Positions 1-8,679 of a stretch of DNA of 64,000 nucleotides are shown piece after piece. Within the stretch, counting starts at the first letter, position 1. Every line of letters starts with the position of its first letter. The position numbers and the translations under genes were made by a program. Below the pieces are notes generated by a model that searched no databases, was not told the DNA's origin, and was given only the letters and a program-made list of their open reading frames with translations. The stretch is from Streptomyces sp. CC0208 (GTDB lineage Bacteria > Actinomycetota > Actinomycetes > Streptomycetales > Streptomycetaceae), in NCBI RefSeq assembly GCF_003443735.1, contig NZ_CP031969.1, positions 7,874,001 through 7,938,000 of the forward strand, in the 5' to 3' direction.

Positions 1-1
1 G

Positions 2-124
2 ATCTGCACGGCCGCCGCCGCGTACCGCCTCACGCGCCCGTCGGTCGACGCGGTCACCGCGGAGGTGGCCGACGGTGCCGGACGGCGGGTCAGGGGGTCG
101 GACGAGGGCTGCCCCGATCGGTGA
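2..124 (+). CDS. C-terminal end of an unidentified protein (5' truncated)
   Basis: An open frame enters from the left edge and stops with TGA at 122-124, giving about 40 residues, with high third-position GC, so it looks like a real gene end. The residues are Ala-rich and then charged, ending in GCPDR. Nothing visible identifies the family; the hydrophobic Ala run could be the last piece of a membrane protein, but this is a guess. It converges on the next gene and overlaps its 3' end by about 35 bases. Confidence 0.45.
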   Translation: MCTAAAAYRLTRPSVDAVTAEVADGAGRRVRGSDEGCPDR

Positions 125-488
125 GGAGTCTTCCCGTCGCGGGAGTTTCCGTCTCGGTGGTGTCGGCCTCCTGGAGCTGGCTCAGGAGCTGGTTCTGGCC
201 CGCCAGCAGTTCCGTGAGGATGCGGCGGGCGGCGCGCAGGAGTTCGGCGACGTCCCCGCCGGCGAGGGCGTAACTCACCGTGGAGCCCTCGCGGGTGGAC
301 ACGACGATGCCCGAGCGCCGCAGCACGGCCAGCTGCTGGGAGAGGCTGGAGGGCTCGATGTCGATGTCGGCGAGCAGGTCGCGGACCGGCACGGGCCCGT
401 GCTGGAGCAGTTCCAGGACGCGGATGCGCACGGGGTGGCCGAGCATGCGGAAGAAGTCCGCCTTGGCCTGGTAGAGGGGGACGTGCAT
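90..488 (-). CDS. ArsR-family winged-helix transcriptional regulator
   Basis: A 132-residue protein. The first ~95 residues form an ArsR-type winged helix: an 'AKADFFRMLGHPVRIRVLELL' opening, a recognition region with SSLSQQLAVLRRSGIV, and a wing (STREGSTVSYAL). Residues after ~100 form a helical, Glu/Gln/Thr-rich tail. There is no CxC metal site in the recognition helix, so classical metal sensing of the ArsR/SmtB type is not supported. The ATG at 488 was chosen because it starts the conserved domain; longer readings add low-complexity sequence. It probably represses itself or a neighbour. It lies downstream of and in the same direction as the Roadblock and SpoIIE genes, but separated by about 155 bases. 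Confidence 0.85.
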   Translation of the reverse strand: MHVPLYQAKADFFRMLGHPVRIRVLELLQHGPVPVRDLLADIDIEPSSLSQQLAVLRRSGIVVSTREGSTVSYALAGGDVAELLRAARRILTELLAGQNQLLSQLQEADTTETETPATGRLLTDRGSPRPTP

Positions 489-643
489 GGGCGGCGCTCG
501 CTCCCTGCCGGACGGTACGGGGTCGTCGGTGCCGATCCTGCTGGGCAGGGACGCCGGGCGGCCACGGATTGGGCTCATGTGGATGTGGTGACTTGAAGAA
601 GTCTTCACATCGTGGGCGCACGGCGTCCCGGCCAGAAGCCGCG

Positions 644-1018
644 CTAGATCTCCAACTGCTCCTCCACGCGCTTGAGTTGGTGCCGGGCCATCGCCAGGTT
701 CGAGCGGGACTTGTCGAGGACCAGGTAGAGGAACAGCCCGTTGCCGGTGCGGCCGGTCACCAGGCGGATGAGGTGGTACTGGTTCTCGAGCGTGATCAGG
801 ATGTCCTCGATGGCGCTCTTGAGCCCCAGCTGTTCCATGGTGCGGACCTTGGCGCGGATGACGTCGGTGTTGCCGGCCGCCGCGACCGTCGGGTCCAGGT
901 CCTTGCCGCCGCCCAGGGTGCCCAGCGCCATTCCGCTGGTGTAGTCGACGACCGCGGCCGCCACCGCCCCTTCGGTCCCGGCCATCATCTCCTTCAGCGA
1001 CACTTCCACACTCGCCAC
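644..1018 (-). CDS. Roadblock/LC7-domain protein
   Basis: A 124-residue single-domain protein of the Roadblock/LC7 fold: the N-terminal helix SLKEMMAGTEGAVAAAVVDY, the sheet segment GMALGTLGGG, and a C-terminal helix ending in KRVEEQLEI. In Streptomyces such proteins usually bind small MglA-like GTPases within conservons next to a sensor kinase, a DUF742 protein and a GTPase. None of those partners is in this window, so this copy is an orphan. The GTG start at 1018 was chosen because GGGGAGG lies just upstream and because it begins at the conserved domain. The partner is unknown; the nearest same-strand upstream gene is a SpoIIE phosphatase. Confidence 0.85.
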   Translation of the reverse strand: MASVEVSLKEMMAGTEGAVAAAVVDYTSGMALGTLGGGKDLDPTVAAAGNTDVIRAKVRTMEQLGLKSAIEDILITLENQYHLIRLVTGRTGNGLFLYLVLDKSRSNLAMARHQLKRVEEQLEI

Positions 1019-1238
1019 GGTGCCTCCCCTTGTGCCTGTGGGTCGCGGCGGACCCGTGCTCGGGCCCGTCCGCCGGATTCCGGGACCGTATGCGCGGAGC
1101 GGCGGGCCGGGCGCGGGGGTCTTCGGGACTGCCTCCCGTTGACCGATCGCCATACCGAGAGGACCGCCTGCGGGGCCACAACTGGCCTTCCAGGGGCGGA
1201 AGATGACGCCTGGAGCGGACTCCGCGCTTCCTGGGTCT

Positions 1239-2996
1239 TTACAGGGTGCGGGCCGCCAGGAGCGTGACGTCGTCCTCGGACTTGGCGGGGGCCAGCCGGT
1301 CGAGGACGGTGTTCAGGATGTCCGGCAGGGGATGCCCGGCCGCGATGGGCGTGCCGGCCAGTGCGGCGAGGCTCGTGTCGATGTCCTCGCCGCGCCGCTC
1401 CACGAGCCCGTCGGTGTAGGCCAGCAGCAGGGTGCCCGCCGGCATCGGACAGTGCCGGCTCTCGTATCCGCCGGACCCCGTGCCCAGGGGAGGGCCGACC
1501 GGCAGGTCCGCGAGCTCGGGGAGGGCGCCGGGCCGGACCAGCAGGGGCGGGACATGGCCGGCGGTGGCCAGGACTGCGTGTCCGGCGGCGGGGTCCAGGA
1601 GGGCCAGCACACAGGTGGCGACACGGTCCAGGTCGAGCGCGTGGGCGGTGCGGTCCGCCTCGGTGAGCAACCGGTCGGGGGCGAGCCCCTGCAGGGCCAG
1701 CGCGCGCAGCAGCGAACGGTACTCGCTCATGGCCGCGGCGGCCCGCACCCCGTGCCCCATGACGTCCCCGACCACGAGCAGGGTGCGTCCGGAGGGCAGC
1801 GCCACGGCGTCGAACCAGTCGCCGCCCACCTCGGCGCCCCGCCCGGCGGGCAGATAACGGCTGGCGATCTCCACGCCAGGGCCCGGTATGTGCGGGGTGG
1901 CCAGGAAGGCGCGCTGCATCTCCAGCGCGGTCTCGTGCTCGTGGGTGTAGCGCAGGGCGTGCCCGATGCCGGTCGCGGCCCGCGCGGTCAGCAGCTCCAG
2001 CAGTTCGACGTCGTCCGGCGTGAACTCGGGGGAGTGCGCCCTGCGGCCGAGCATGACCGCCCCGACGGGCTCGCCGCCGACCATGAGGGGCAGACAGGCC
2101 ACGGAGTGCAGTTCCAGGGCGCGGTAGCGCTCCAGCCGCTGCCGGGTGGGGGCGAACATGCGCAGGGTGTCGTCGTCGGGCCGGTTGAGCACCACGGGCT
2201 TGTGTGCGGTCAGCACCTGGGACATCGACGAACTGGCCTGGTGGAAGATCACCTCGCCGCTTCTGGTCGCCGGGGTGAGCGGCTCGGGCAGACCGGGAGC
2301 GGCGGCCACCGCCATGCGCCGCAGCCGCACCGGGACGGGGGTGGCAGGGGCTCTGCGCGTGCCCTCGGGGTCGAGCACGTCCACGGCGGCGTAGTCGGCG
2401 AACCGCGGCACCAGCAGGTCGGTCAGGGCCCGGCAGGCCTCCGCCGCGTCGAGCGTGCCGCCGACCCGGGCGGCGGTCTCCTCCAGCAGCTCCAGACGCT
2501 CCCGGGCCCGACTGAGCGACTCGCGCTGCCGGATGCCCTCGGTGATCTCCATGACGACCGCGGCGACCCCGAGGATCTCGCCGTCCTCACCGTCGAGCCG
2601 GTGGAAGGCGCCGAGCCACCAGCGCGGCACGTCCACCGTGGGGTCGGGCACCCGGCCGTCGAACACGACCGTCTGCGGCCGTCCGGTACGGAGTACTTCG
2701 CGGGCCACCTCCGCCGAGGGCCCGGAGCCGGGGATCACCTCCGGCATGGGGCGGCCGAGGTGCTCGTCGACGGGCAGCCCGTTGAACTCGGCCAGGGTGT
2801 CGTTGAGGTACAGATAGCGCAGGTCGGCGTCCAGGACCGCGACGGCCGCCGGTGTCCCGTCCAGGAACCGGCGGGCCGTCCACAACTCGTCCAGTACCTG
2901 CCCCGTCCCCGCCGCCCGGGCCGCCTCCGACAGCTCCCGCAGCGTCCCCGAGGACAGGAAGGGGGCGGATCGCGCGGACGAGCGGGGGTGGGTCAT
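1239..2996 (-). CDS. PAS-GAF-SpoIIE (PP2C-type) serine phosphatase
   Basis: A 585-residue cytosolic regulator. Residues ~40-165 look like a PAS sensor domain (AVAVLDADLRYLYLN and ALGVAAVVMEITE-type end), ~190-355 like a GAF domain, and ~375-585 are a SpoIIE/PP2C phosphatase with the metal-binding motifs GGDWFD, GDVMGHG, the segment ATAGHVPPLL and LAYTDGLVERR. Family knowledge: these enzymes dephosphorylate anti-sigma factor antagonists in partner-switching pathways, so they adjust sigma-factor activity in response to the sensed signal. There is no attached anti-sigma kinase (HATPase) domain, unlike many Streptomyces relatives. ATG at 2996 has GAGGA 10-12 bases upstream. The signal and target antagonist cannot be read from the sequence. 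Confidence 0.92.
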   Translation of the reverse strand: MTHPRSSARSAPFLSSGTLRELSEAARAAGTGQVLDELWTARRFLDGTPAAVAVLDADLRYLYLNDTLAEFNGLPVDEHLGRPMPEVIPGSGPSAEVAREVLRTGRPQTVVFDGRVPDPTVDVPRWWLGAFHRLDGEDGEILGVAAVVMEITEGIRQRESLSRARERLELLEETAARVGGTLDAAEACRALTDLLVPRFADYAAVDVLDPEGTRRAPATPVPVRLRRMAVAAAPGLPEPLTPATRSGEVIFHQASSSMSQVLTAHKPVVLNRPDDDTLRMFAPTRQRLERYRALELHSVACLPLMVGGEPVGAVMLGRRAHSPEFTPDDVELLELLTARAATGIGHALRYTHEHETALEMQRAFLATPHIPGPGVEIASRYLPAGRGAEVGGDWFDAVALPSGRTLLVVGDVMGHGVRAAAAMSEYRSLLRALALQGLAPDRLLTEADRTAHALDLDRVATCVLALLDPAAGHAVLATAGHVPPLLVRPGALPELADLPVGPPLGTGSGGYESRHCPMPAGTLLLAYTDGLVERRGEDIDTSLAALAGTPIAAGHPLPDILNTVLDRLAPAKSEDDVTLLAARTL

Positions 2997-3088
2997 CTGG
3001 TGTGATTCCTCGAAGATCCGGAGTCCGATTCGTCATACTTATGGCGTATTGGACCACATTCCGAGGTGTCACGGCTATGAGCTGTGTC

Positions 3089-3376
3089 TCATCCGCCGCT
3101 CACCAGCTTCTCGAAGAAGAACTCGTGCTTGAGGAACGACGTCTCGTGCTCCGTCCCCGGATAGGGCGGGACGAGCTGCGCGGCCTGGAAGAGCCGCCAG
3201 CCGTCCTCCAGGGCGGCGACACCCGTCTCGTACGGCGGCTCGTCGCTGTCCCCGGTCGTGGGACGGGTGGCGCCCGTGCCGTCGTAGCGGGCCCAGCCGA
3301 CGACCCGCGAGTCGAGCGCGGAGGTGTCCAGGTACAGGACGAGAACCTGCTGGCGCACGGTGGTGGACATGGTCAC
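3089..3376 (-). CDS. Small conserved-looking protein coupled to the phytanoyl-CoA dioxygenase
   Basis: A 95-residue protein I do not recognise. It has a short hydrophobic strand near the start (VLVLYLDTSALDSRVVGWARYDG), an acidic middle and an aromatic C-terminus (SFLKHEFFFEKLVSGG). No signal peptide or membrane segment. The GTG at 3376 overlaps the TGA of the upstream dioxygenase gene (GTGA, 4 bases), and GAAGGAG sits 6-7 bases before it, so translational coupling is likely; an ATG six bases further in is the alternative start. The tight coupling suggests it works with the dioxygenase. Confidence 0.75.
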   Translation of the reverse strand: MTMSTTVRQQVLVLYLDTSALDSRVVGWARYDGTGATRPTTGDSDEPPYETGVAALEDGWRLFQAAQLVPPYPGTEHETSFLKHEFFFEKLVSGG

Positions 3377-4194
3377 GCCTGGCTCCTTCGTGCGGCGGGC
3401 CGGTTGGCGATACGGGTGGCCCAGTACTCGATGTCGAACGCGGGATCACCGGACAGGGCCCGCCACAGCCTGATCCGGTTGAGGATCTCCAGTCGACCGG
3501 TGGCCTGCTCGTACCAGGGGAAACCGCGCCCCAGCTCCTCCCGGACGGCGGGCGCGTCCAGGTCCGCCGTGTCCCACAGCCGCACCTGGGGCACGGTCGG
3601 ATTGAAGCGGATCTTGTACATGTGGCGGACGATGTCGCTGTCGTTGCGCCGCCCGCCGTGCCAGATCCCGTGGTGCAGCAGCACGACCGTGCCGGCCGGG
3701 CAGGTCAGCCGGGTCTGGCCGCGCAGGTTCTGGTAGCGGCCGGTGTCGGACTCGTTGGTGCGGCGCAGATGGCTGCCGGGCACGATGAGCGTGCCACCCA
3801 TCTCGGCGGTGACCTCCTGCGGGTAGTACATGAGCTGGACGTCGAACGCGTCGGGCCGCAGATCGATGACGGCGTCCCCGTGCAGCGGCTGCGCGCTGCC
3901 CTCGCGCGGCTCACGGATGTGCACGTAATGGTGGTCGACGGTCGGATCCGGGCCCACCAGACTCTCCAACGCCCCCGCGACGGCGGGCAGTTCGACGAGC
4001 CGGCGGGCGAAGGAACCCTCGGGGAACGCCTTCGGCACGGGAGTGCCGTACGGCACGGAGGGCAGCCCGGCGGTGAAGACCGCGAGTGCCTCCTCGTTCA
4101 TCTCCGGGGGCACGATGCCGTCCAGGCGCAGAAAGCCGTGGGCCACGAACCGCGCCACCTGGGTGGAGTTCAGCAGCTGTCGTGTGGTTGACAT
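3373..4194 (-). CDS. Phytanoyl-CoA dioxygenase (PhyH)-family Fe(II)/2-oxoglutarate oxygenase
   Basis: A 273-residue cytosolic oxygenase. The Fe(II) facial triad is visible as the HxD motif in PLHGDAVIDLRPD (about residue 105-115) and the distal His in LLHHGIWHGGRRN (~residue 175), followed by a conserved Arg downstream (HMYKIRFNPT). Family members hydroxylate small organic acids, amino acids or natural products using 2-oxoglutarate and O2; the substrate here cannot be inferred. The ATG at 4194 starts the family N-terminus (STTRQLLNSTQVARFVAHGFLRLDG). It is divergent from an AraC regulator, which is probably its activator, and overlaps the next small gene by 4 bases. Confidence 0.85.
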   Translation of the reverse strand: MSTTRQLLNSTQVARFVAHGFLRLDGIVPPEMNEEALAVFTAGLPSVPYGTPVPKAFPEGSFARRLVELPAVAGALESLVGPDPTVDHHYVHIREPREGSAQPLHGDAVIDLRPDAFDVQLMYYPQEVTAEMGGTLIVPGSHLRRTNESDTGRYQNLRGQTRLTCPAGTVVLLHHGIWHGGRRNDSDIVRHMYKIRFNPTVPQVRLWDTADLDAPAVREELGRGFPWYEQATGRLEILNRIRLWRALSGDPAFDIEYWATRIANRPAARRSQA

Positions 4195-4222
4195 ACGGCA
4201 ACCGTAGGAACAGCCGCCCGGA

Positions 4223-4248
4223 TGGTCGTGGGCTGTAATCGACGACCA
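4223..4248. promoter_or_regulatory. Inverted repeat between phyH-like and araC-like genes
   Basis: TGGTCGT (4223-4229) and ACGACCA (4242-4248) form a perfect 7-base inverted repeat with a 12-base spacer, placed between the start codons of the divergent dioxygenase and AraC regulator genes. Its position suggests a regulator-binding site or an overlapping promoter element; binding itself is an inference. Confidence 0.4.
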
Positions 4249-4264
4249 CTGGTAATTTTCCACC

Positions 4265-5041
4265 ATGACCCGCCACGTCGACCTGGCCCTCGACCTGCCC
4301 CCGCACGTGGAGAACGCGGGCATCGGCGTACACGGCTCCGCGGGCCCCCACGACGTGTTCCGCCTCCCGCGCCTGTGGCAGCTCCATCTCTACGGCTACT
4401 CGGGCGCCCTGGAGCTCGGCGGCTCCCGGCACCCGATCCGCCCCGGCCATGTGAGCCTCGTCCCGCCCGACACCGAGGTGCACTTCCACTACGACGCCAC
4501 GCGCTGCGAGCACCTGTACGCCCACTTCAGGCTGCCGGGCGGGGGCGAGCGGCGCCGGGTCCCGGTGATGCAGGACGCCGGCGCGGACGCGGCCGTACTG
4601 ACCGGGCTGCTGCGGCAGACGGTCGCGGCGAGCACGCAGTCCCCGGCCCGGGCCTCCGCCGAGCTGTGGACGGTGCTGTGGCGCACGACCGGCCTGGCCG
4701 GCACCGGTGAGGACCGGGCCCGGCACCCCGCGCTGCGGACGGCGATCGCGCACATCGAGGAGCACCTGGCCGGCCCCCTGACCGTGCCCGGCATCGCCCG
4801 TGCCGCCGGGGTCTCGCACACCCACCTGACCCGGCTGTTCCGCGAGGACACCGGACACACCGTCGTCGCCTACATCCGGCGCCGTCGCATGGAACGCGCG
4901 CGGCACCTGCTCATCGCCTCGACGCTGGCCATCCCGGCGATCGCGGCGACCGTCGGCATCCCCGATCTCCAGGCCTTCAACAAGACCTGCCGCAAGGAGC
5001 TGGGGGCCTCGCCACGGGCCGTACGGGAGCGGCACGGCTAG
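4265..5041 (+). CDS. AraC-family transcriptional regulator
   Basis: A 258-residue regulator. Residues ~10-95 form a cupin-like effector domain (HPIRPGHVSLVPPDTEVHFHYD). Residues ~155-258 form the double helix-turn-helix domain: first HTH GPLTVPGIARAAGVSHTHLTRLFREDTGHT, then the typical YIRRRRMERARHLL linker and the second HTH ending in FNKTCRKELGASPRAVRE. It is divergent from the phytanoyl-CoA dioxygenase gene with a 70-base gap that holds a 7-base inverted repeat, so it likely controls that pair. The effector is unknown. Confidence 0.9.
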   Translation: MTRHVDLALDLPPHVENAGIGVHGSAGPHDVFRLPRLWQLHLYGYSGALELGGSRHPIRPGHVSLVPPDTEVHFHYDATRCEHLYAHFRLPGGGERRRVPVMQDAGADAAVLTGLLRQTVAASTQSPARASAELWTVLWRTTGLAGTGEDRARHPALRTAIAHIEEHLAGPLTVPGIARAAGVSHTHLTRLFREDTGHTVVAYIRRRRMERARHLLIASTLAIPAIAATVGIPDLQAFNKTCRKELGASPRAVRERHG

Positions 5042-5044
5042 AGA

Positions 5045-5078
5045 ACGGCGCGCTCCGCTCGAGAACGCGCCGCGCCGT
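5045..5078. terminator. Probable bidirectional hairpin terminator
   Basis: ACGGCGCG (5045-5052) and CGCGCCGT (5071-5078) pair perfectly over 8 bases between two convergent genes, the AraC regulator ending at 5041 and the amidohydrolase ending at 5078. No T-run follows, which is usual for Streptomyces terminators. Confidence 0.45.
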
Positions 5079-5977
5079 CATTCCTTCCCGGTGAGCAGTC
5101 GCCGGGGGTTGGCGATCCGGAAGGCGTAGGCCGCCGCTCCGCCGAGCCCGTGGCCGGGGTGCTGCGGCGGCTCCGCGTACGGCCGGTCCGAGCCCTGGAC
5201 CACGGCTTCCACGCCCAGGGCGCGCACGACGGACTCGACCGCGCGCGGCCCGTACGAGGACGTCTCGACGAACACCGACGGGTCCGGCTGTGTCCCGCCG
5301 CCCCCGCGCGCGGCGAACCGCTCCCCGTGCAGCGGCGCGAGCCCGGCCAGCAGCGCGAAGCAGACCCGCAGCCGTGGGTGGCGGGGGCGGCCGTAGGCGC
5401 GGAAGGCGAACCAGGCGGCGTGCATCTGCTGGACGTAGGGGACCATCGCGGGCCACCACCCGGGCCCCTCGGAGCCACCGGCCGCGGGTCCGGGGTGGAC
5501 GAACAGCGGCAGGTCGCGCTCCTCCAGCAGATCCAGCAGGGGCGCACACCGGGCGTAACCGGCCGCGTCCATCAGGGCGTTGGCGGGCAGCTGGAGGCCG
5601 ACGAACCCCTGGTCGAGGTGACCGGCCGTCGCCCTGGCATCGATGTCCCGCACACAGGCGGCGGCCCACGCCCCGAACGGCTCGGGCAGCGCGGCCGCGC
5701 CCTCGTGATAGGCGTCGAGCAGCGGCCGCGCCTCGGCCCCGGGCAGCCACTCCACGCCGATCGGCGCCGAGAGGGAGACGAGCGCGAGGCCGAGGCCGTC
5801 GGTGGCGGCGAGTTCCGCGCGCAGGGCCACGTCGTGGTCGGCGGGCGGCAGGTCGTAGGGCGGCTCACCGTCCAGGTACAGCGTCCAGCCGTCCAGGTAC
5901 GGCGGCTCGCGACGCGCCCTCAAGGCCGTCACCAGCGACGGGCTCCACAGATGCTGGTGCACGTCGACATTGGTCAT
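5078..5977 (-). CDS. Amidohydrolase_2-type metal-dependent hydrolase
   Basis: A 299-residue TIM-barrel hydrolase. The N-terminal metal-binding HxH is in VDVHQHLW; further metal or active-site residues are in PLFVHPGPA (~residue 165) and the late Asp in VVQGSDRPYAEP (~residue 260). Relatives hydrolyse or decarboxylate small cyclic or aromatic compounds. The substrate is not identifiable. The start MTNVDVHQH has GGAGGAGCGCC upstream. It is convergent with the AraC gene and upstream of nothing on its strand, with a 100-base gap to the VWA gene. Confidence 0.8.
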   Translation of the reverse strand: MTNVDVHQHLWSPSLVTALRARREPPYLDGWTLYLDGEPPYDLPPADHDVALRAELAATDGLGLALVSLSAPIGVEWLPGAEARPLLDAYHEGAAALPEPFGAWAAACVRDIDARATAGHLDQGFVGLQLPANALMDAAGYARCAPLLDLLEERDLPLFVHPGPAAGGSEGPGWWPAMVPYVQQMHAAWFAFRAYGRPRHPRLRVCFALLAGLAPLHGERFAARGGGGTQPDPSVFVETSSYGPRAVESVVRALGVEAVVQGSDRPYAEPPQHPGHGLGGAAAYAFRIANPRRLLTGKE

Positions 5978-6077
5978 GGCGCTCCTCCCACCCAGGCCCG
6001 CGATGTGCTCCGACTCCGCGGACCCCCATGATCTCGTGGGCCACCGCCCCCACGTCCACCCCGCGGGGGTTTGTGGT

Positions 6078-7394
6078 TCAGCGAGTTCCGGATGCCGAGC
6101 CGATCTCCACCACGCGGGCCCAGGCGGGCGGTGAGTCCGGTTCGTACTCGGGATTGTTCTCGCGTCGCGGCCGGCTCCTTACCGGCCGGGGGAACAGACC
6201 GATGACGGTACGGCATGAGGGCTGTGCGGCCGGCCAGGGTGTCTGTCCGTCGGTCAGGGCCACGACGACGTCCGGCCGGGGTCGCGAGCGCAGCGCCTTC
6301 TCGAAGCCCGTGCGCAGGTCGGTGCCCCCACCGCCGACCAGCGGGATGCCCTCGGCCCGGCACAGCGGACGGACCACCCCGGCCGCCGCGTCGCACGAGA
6401 GGACGTGGACCAGGTCACGGCGGCCGCCCACGGCACGGGAGATCGCGGCGACCTCCAGGAGCGCACTGCCCAGTTCTCCGTCGCTGACCGAGCCGGAGGT
6501 GTCGATGATCACGCAGACCCGGGGCGGCCGGCGCCGCAGGCTCGGCAGGACCGCGCCGGGCACCCCGGCCGAGCGCCGCGACGGACGGCCGTAGCTGTAG
6601 TCGTCGCCCGAGCCGGACCCCGAGACCGCCGAGCGAAGCGCCGCGCCCAGCAGGTCCCGCCACGGCTGGGACGGATGGAACGCCTCTTCCGCCCACCGCT
6701 GCCAGCCCTGCGGGGTGCTCCCCGGACGCGCCTTGATGCCCTGCGCCACCCGGAAGCGGACCGCGTCCCGCTCCTGCTCGCTCAGCCCGTCCGCCCCGTC
6801 GGGGCCCAGGTCCCACGCGCGCTCCAGACCGTCGGCACCGCTGCCGCAGTCCAGCCAGGACAGGTCAAGGGTGAGCGCACCGAGGCTGATCCCGCCCACG
6901 TACTCCTCCATGAGCTGACCCTCGGGCAGCTTCAACCGCCACGGCCGCACGGCACCTTCGGGCTGAACCAGGCCGTCGCCGTACACGTCGTCGTTGATCT
7001 CGCAGTCCGCGGCGATGTTCATCCGCAGCCGGTCCCCGACCCCGGTCAGCCCGCGCTCCCGGGCGAGGCGGTCACCGCGCCCGTGGTGGTCGCGCAGCAG
7101 GTGGGACACCTCGTGCACCCACACGCCCGCCAACTCCTCCACCGGCATCCGGTCCACGAAGGCCGGGGAGACGTAGCACCGCCAGTGCCGGTCGACGGCC
7201 ATCGTCGGCACCCGCTTCGACTCGACGGTGTGCAGGGCGAACAGCGCGGTGGCGAGGTACGGGCGGGCCCGGGCGGCGTGGAGACGGGCGGCGAACAGCT
7301 TGTCGCGGTCCAGGCGGCCCCCCTCCTCGGACGGGTGAGCGCTCATCTCCTCGGACGTGCTGGTGTTCATCTCTTCGGGGGTGTTCATGGTCAT
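6078..7394 (-). CDS. Metallopeptidase/VWA-like protein (DUF2201 type)
   Basis: A 438-residue protein. The N-terminal half looks like the putative metallopeptidase domain of the DUF2201 group, with a zinc-type HExxH in VWVHEVSHLLRDHHGRG (~residue 95-105) and a downstream MNIAADCEIND. The C-terminal third is VWA-like with a MIDAS motif DTSGSVS in VCVIIDTSGSVSDGELGSA, then a GGTDLRTGFEKAL segment and VVALTDGQTPWP. The family pairs with MoxR AAA+ ATPases, as here: its ATG (7394) overlaps the stop of the MoxR gene in an ATGA arrangement. Family role is thought to be chaperone-like or proteolytic maturation of client proteins; the client is unknown. The next in-frame ATG at 7388 is an alternative start. 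Confidence 0.85.
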   Translation of the reverse strand: MTMNTPEEMNTSTSEEMSAHPSEEGGRLDRDKLFAARLHAARARPYLATALFALHTVESKRVPTMAVDRHWRCYVSPAFVDRMPVEELAGVWVHEVSHLLRDHHGRGDRLARERGLTGVGDRLRMNIAADCEINDDVYGDGLVQPEGAVRPWRLKLPEGQLMEEYVGGISLGALTLDLSWLDCGSGADGLERAWDLGPDGADGLSEQERDAVRFRVAQGIKARPGSTPQGWQRWAEEAFHPSQPWRDLLGAALRSAVSGSGSGDDYSYGRPSRRSAGVPGAVLPSLRRRPPRVCVIIDTSGSVSDGELGSALLEVAAISRAVGGRRDLVHVLSCDAAAGVVRPLCRAEGIPLVGGGGTDLRTGFEKALRSRPRPDVVVALTDGQTPWPAAQPSCRTVIGLFPRPVRSRPRRENNPEYEPDSPPAWARVVEIGSASGTR

Positions 7395-8611
7395 CGCCGG
7401 CCCTTGGAGGCGGCCGCCGCCCGGTCCGCCCGCCGGGACAGCGCCACCGTTCCGGCGAGCCTCTCGATCGTGGCCGGCACGTCCCAGTCCTGCTGCCGCA
7501 GCGAGGCGAGCGTGGTCGCGGGCACGACCACCAGGTCCGGGGCCCCGGTCTCCAGCGCCCGGACCAGCACCGCCCACGCCGCGTCCCAGCGGCCACGGTC
7601 CGGACGCGCGCGTACGGCCGCCACCACACCGTCGAGCACGGCCTGCCGCAGGTCGCCCCGCTCGGGCAGGACAGCCCCCGCCGGGTCGGCGAGCACGTCC
7701 TCCGGGTCCGGGAGGTCGAGCCGGTCCAGGCTCGCCAGCAGCTCCAGGCCCGGGCCGTCGCCCACCGTGCCCCGGACCAGCAGGGAGAGCACGTCCCGCG
7801 CGGAGCCGGCCGCGGTCGCGAAGGCGACCAGGGACAGCGTCATGTCCCAGCTTCGCGGTGACGGCCAGGGACCGCCCCGCCGGGTCTCGTTGGTGGGCAG
7901 CCGGTGCACGAGCGTGGGCCGCGCGGCGAGCAGTCCGCACACCGCGCGGCGGGCGAACTCCACGGCCTCCGGCAGCTTCCGCGGATCGAGCCGCGGCAGG
8001 GTGGCCCGCGGCCAGGTCCCGCCGAGGCCGCGGACGACGACCTCGTGGTCGTGGGTCCACTGGAGATGGACGAACCGGTTGGCCAGCGGCGGGCTCAGTT
8101 CCCAGCCGTCGGCCGCCGAGGACCGGGGGTTGGCGGCGGCCACGATCCGTACCCCGGGCGGCAGTCGGAGCGCGCCGATCCGCCGTTCCAGGACGAGCCT
8201 GAGCAGCGCGGCCTGGACGGCGGGCGGCGCGGTGGACAACTCGTCCAGGAACAGCAGTCCCCGGCCGGCCCGCACCAGCCGCACCGCCCAGTCCGGCGGG
8301 GCCATCGGAACGCCCTGGGTCGCGGGATCGTCCCCGACCACGGGCAGCCCCGAGAAGTCGGACGGCTCGTGCACGCTGGCGATCACCGTGGTCAGCGGCA
8401 GGTCCAGTGCGGTGGCGAGCTGGGTCAGGGCCGCGGTCTTGCCGATGCCCGGCTCACCCCACAGCAGCACCGGCAGATCCGCGGCCACGGCCAGCGTGAG
8501 GGCCTCCAGCTGGGAGTCGGGGCGCGGTTCGGTGGTGGAGTCGCGCAGGAGGGTCAACAGGTCGGCGGCGATGTCGAGTTGGGAGGCGGGGGCAGGGCCG
8601 GTCATGGGCAT
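7391..8611 (-). CDS. MoxR-family AAA+ ATPase
   Basis: A 406-residue ATPase. Walker A is LLWGEPGIGKTAAL (~residue 55-62), Walker B GLLFLDELSTAPPAVQAALL (~residue 135), followed by a sensor-like region VRIVAAANPRSSAADGWEL. The C-terminal ~150 residues are less conserved and Arg/Ala-rich. MoxR ATPases remodel or activate partner complexes together with VWA proteins, and the overlapping downstream gene encodes exactly such a partner. ATG at 8611 has AGGTGAT upstream; a second ATG lies two codons in. Confidence 0.9.
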   Translation of the reverse strand: MPMTGPAPASQLDIAADLLTLLRDSTTEPRPDSQLEALTLAVAADLPVLLWGEPGIGKTAALTQLATALDLPLTTVIASVHEPSDFSGLPVVGDDPATQGVPMAPPDWAVRLVRAGRGLLFLDELSTAPPAVQAALLRLVLERRIGALRLPPGVRIVAAANPRSSAADGWELSPPLANRFVHLQWTHDHEVVVRGLGGTWPRATLPRLDPRKLPEAVEFARRAVCGLLAARPTLVHRLPTNETRRGGPWPSPRSWDMTLSLVAFATAAGSARDVLSLLVRGTVGDGPGLELLASLDRLDLPDPEDVLADPAGAVLPERGDLRQAVLDGVVAAVRARPDRGRWDAAWAVLVRALETGAPDLVVVPATTLASLRQQDWDVPATIERLAGTVALSRRADRAAAASKGRR

Positions 8612-8679
8612 GAGTGATCACCTGTGGGCTAGGAGTGAGTGGGTGAGAGAGCGCGGGGCGGCTTTCCCCGGCCGGGGAA

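Noticed and set aside
1203..3005. 600-codon plus-strand open frame opposite the SpoIIE gene
   Set aside because: Gly/Arg/Gln-rich with no domain; the opposite strand has an unmistakable PAS-GAF-SpoIIE protein.
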